From: Methylococcaceae bacterium
Lineage (GTDB): Bacteria > Pseudomonadota > Gammaproteobacteria > Methylococcales > Methylomonadaceae
Assembly: GCA_013140465.1 (NCBI GenBank)
Contig: JABFST010000400.1
Span: forward strand, 1 to 7,361
DNA: 7,361 nucleotides
Reading direction: 5' to 3'
The translations under genes and the position numbers were made by a program. Under the pieces are notes generated by a model. The model did no database searches. It was not told the DNA's origin and saw nothing but the letters and a program-made list of their open reading frames with translations. Each line of letters starts with the position of its first letter. The stretch's first letter is position 1. Below are positions 5,626-7,361 of the stretch, one piece after another.

Positions 5626-7361
5626 TTAACGTCCTGTAGGGGCGGGCAATAACGCCGCCCAATATTTAGAGCCTTGCTCGGTAACGGTAACGCCACGCGT
5701 AGCGGCAATCGCTTTCAGTTCTTGCAAGTGGTCGGTTTTTGCCAATAAGTAGACAGGCTGCGTGCGTTGCGCCAACCATTGCTGCACATTGGCTAAAGGC
5801 ACAACACGCGCAGGCCAGGGCTGGTCTGATTTAAGCGTGAACACCACATAATTGCTGGTCAACTCTTCGCCGTCGCGGGTAATGACCGTGACATAACGCT
5901 GCAAATAAAACGGCAAGCCATTGGGCAAGCATTCCAAGCACGCCAACTCGGAAGCTTCATTAATAAGAGGCCGGATATGTTCAGCCAAAGCGCGGGATGA
6001 GCGGGTGTGCGCATACACCGATAACAGATCGAAATTAACCGAGATCAACAACACCGGAAAACTCATGAACGCGGCAAACACCACGCGCGTGTTGCGTGTC
6101 CACAAGGCCGCGCCGGACAACACGGCAACCGCCGCAAAAGACCACGCCATAGGCATAATAGACGGCACAAACAAATCAAACACCGCGTGTTTGTCGGACA
6201 ATTTGCTTTTTAGCCACGCAGGGTCGGCGGCAAGCCAGAACAACACCCCCGCCGCCAACACACTCAACACCAACAATGGGATGGTGCTGCGCCGCAGCAA
6301 CTGCGCCGCGCGTCCGGCGTGGTTAGCCAAGGCCAACGCAAACACCCGCGCTGTTAAAATCCCCAAAGCCAATACCCCAGACAAAATATAACCAGGCAAT
6401 TTGGATTTGGAAATCGAGAAAAAAATCACCACGACGATGGCCCAAACTACTAACAATCGGTCGGTGCGCGACCAGCGGCTGCGGTTTTTAATAGCGGCTA
6501 GCACCGAGGCGGGCAGTAACAAACTCCAAGCAAAAAACGTCCCCATAATGATTGGCGCATAAAAATAAAACGGCGCGGTGCGGCGAAATTCGGTTGTGGT
6601 AAAGCGGGCGATGGATTCGCGCATAATGCCGTAATATGGAAAATCCGGGCGTTCAATCGACAGGCCAATAAACCACGGCAATACTATCGCCAAAAAAATC
6701 GCTACATTACGCAAGGCAAACGCCTGTTTCATGACCGCAAAACGGCCTTCAAGCGCATTAAACACCGCAATCACCAAGGTCGGGATAATAAACCCCACGG
6801 GGCCTTTAATCACCGTTGCCACGCCCGCCGCCAATGCCGCCAACAAATACCAGCGTGTACGGTGTTTGCCATCATCTTCCTCGGCTAAAAAACAGGCAAA
6901 AATACTGGAGCAGACAAAAAACGCCAAAGTCATGTCAAAAATCACATAACGTGCAAACACCAAAAACAACGGCGTCGTGCTGACCACAATCACCGCCAAC
7001 ACCGCCGTGCGTTGGTCGTACATTTTTTTGCAAAACAAAAACACCACGCCAATCAAAGCCAAGGCAAACAACGCCGAAGACAGCCTGGCCACGCCTTCGG
7101 ATTCGCCAAACGCCGCAAACGACAAAGCCACGGTCTTAAAATAAAACGCTGGTTTGTCCAAATACGCCAGCCCGTCGTAAGTCGGCACTAACCACGCATG
7201 GGACAGCCTCATTTCCCGCGCCACTTCGGCATTGCGGCCTTCATCAGGCGTAATCAACGCCATGCCCCCCAAACGCCAAAACAACATAAAAATGCTGAGG
7301 GCAAAACTGGCAAACACAGGCCAAATAGGAAACTTAACAGCAGGGGCGGGCGTGGGAGTGG
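5626..7361 (-). CDS. GT39/ArnT-like membrane glycosyltransferase (5' partial)
   Basis: This is a polytopic inner-membrane protein of the PMT/ArnT type, which transfers a sugar from a polyprenyl phosphate donor to a lipid or other acceptor on the periplasmic face. Counting from the GTG at 7317, the family signature is TPDEGRNAEVAREM (23-36) with the acidic pair D25-E26 in the first periplasmic loop, then YLDKPAFYF (52-60), ARYVIFDMTLAFF (122-134), IKGPVGF (170-176) and SKSKLPGYIL (303-312). Many hydrophobic helices fill 60-430. A soluble tail of about 130 residues ends it. The frame stays open upstream of 7317 to the window edge (TPTPAPAVKFPIWPV) with no ATG, GTG or TTG before 7317 and no Shine-Dalgarno at 7317, so the true start is probably outside the window. 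The sugar and acceptor cannot be told from sequence. It is coupled to the downstream amidotransferase. Confidence 0.88.
   Translation of the reverse strand, partial: TPTPAPAVKFPIWPVFASFALSIFMLFWRLGGMALITPDEGRNAEVAREMRLSHAWLVPTYDGLAYLDKPAFYFKTVALSFAAFGESEGVARLSSALFALALIGVVFLFCKKMYDQRTAVLAVIVVSTTPLFLVFARYVIFDMTLAFFVCSSIFACFLAEEDDGKHRTRWYLLAALAAGVATVIKGPVGFIIPTLVIAVFNALEGRFAVMKQAFALRNVAIFLAIVLPWFIGLSIERPDFPYYGIMRESIARFTTTEFRRTAPFYFYAPIIMGTFFAWSLLLPASVLAAIKNRSRWSRTDRLLVVWAIVVVIFFSISKSKLPGYILSGVLALGILTARVFALALANHAGRAAQLLRRSTIPLLVLSVLAAGVLFWLAADPAWLKSKLSDKHAVFDLFVPSIMPMAWSFAAVAVLSGAALWTRNTRVVFAAFMSFPVLLISVNFDLLSVYAHTRSSRALAEHIRPLINEASELACLECLPNGLPFYLQRYVTVITRDGEELTSNYVVFTLKSDQPWPARVVPLANVQQWLAQRTQPVYLLAKTDHLQELKAIAATRGVTVTEQGSKYWAALLPAPTGR
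5632..5635 (-). promoter_or_regulatory. Ribosome binding site deciding the amidotransferase start
   Basis: AGGA on the minus strand lies 8 nt before the ATG at 5623, within the last codons of the glycosyltransferase gene. It supports the short start that puts Cys at position 2, and it suggests translational coupling with the upstream gene. Confidence 0.75.

Noticed and set aside
5624..5662. Longer N-terminus for the amidotransferase (13 more residues)
   Set aside because: It would put the catalytic Cys at position 15, while class II amidotransferases need it directly after the initiator Met. It also overlaps the upstream gene, and a good ribosome site serves the ATG at 5623.
5921..6391. 156-codon plus-strand ORF opposite the glycosyltransferase
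   Set aside because: Its Ala/Asn/Lys/Thr-rich composition is what the reverse complement of a hydrophobic membrane protein gives. No recognisable domain.

Overview
The window looks like a chromosomal stretch from a gammaproteobacterium. A Methylococcales-type methanotroph is my best guess. That rests on a short PEP-CTERM protein, the style of the small secreted protein and the mix of genes; no taxonomic marker such as rRNA is present, so the assignment is tentative.

Left part (1-3083): AT-rich, repeat-laden and gene-poor. Two minus-strand genes for exported proteins lie here: a 148-aa secreted protein of unknown function (532-978) and a 244-aa PEP-CTERM protein (1424-2158) with a signal peptide and a C-terminal exosortase sorting signal. 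The PEP-CTERM gene has a strong Shine-Dalgarno, a symmetric hairpin terminator and a near-consensus sigma-54 -24/-12 promoter (2245-2260). About 75 bp further upstream is an imperfect palindrome (2334-2352) placed like an enhancer-binding-protein site. A 16/17 copy of its core lies at 2753-2769. Two related non-autonomous mobile elements (62-179 and 2824-2957, opposite orientation) surround this part. Each has GTA...TAC ends and its own perfect 8-bp target duplication. Two other long palindromes (391-450, 2390-2425) complete the repeat set.

Right part (3084-7361): compact and more GC-rich. A plus-strand VTT/TVP38-type membrane protein gene converges on a minus-strand pair: a GT39/ArnT-like membrane glycosyltransferase (5' end outside the window) followed 2 nt later by a class II glutamine amidotransferase of the asparagine synthetase family. 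The VTT and amidotransferase stop codons overlap in a single TTAA, leaving no room for a terminator.

How it may work together: the GT39-amidotransferase pair is a likely translationally coupled operon, plausibly for making or amidating a surface glycan. The PEP-CTERM protein would be anchored or sorted at the envelope by an exosortase encoded elsewhere, and in known systems such proteins go with exopolysaccharide. A shared role for the two parts is inference. I see no CRISPR, tRNA, rRNA, complete transposase or defence system.
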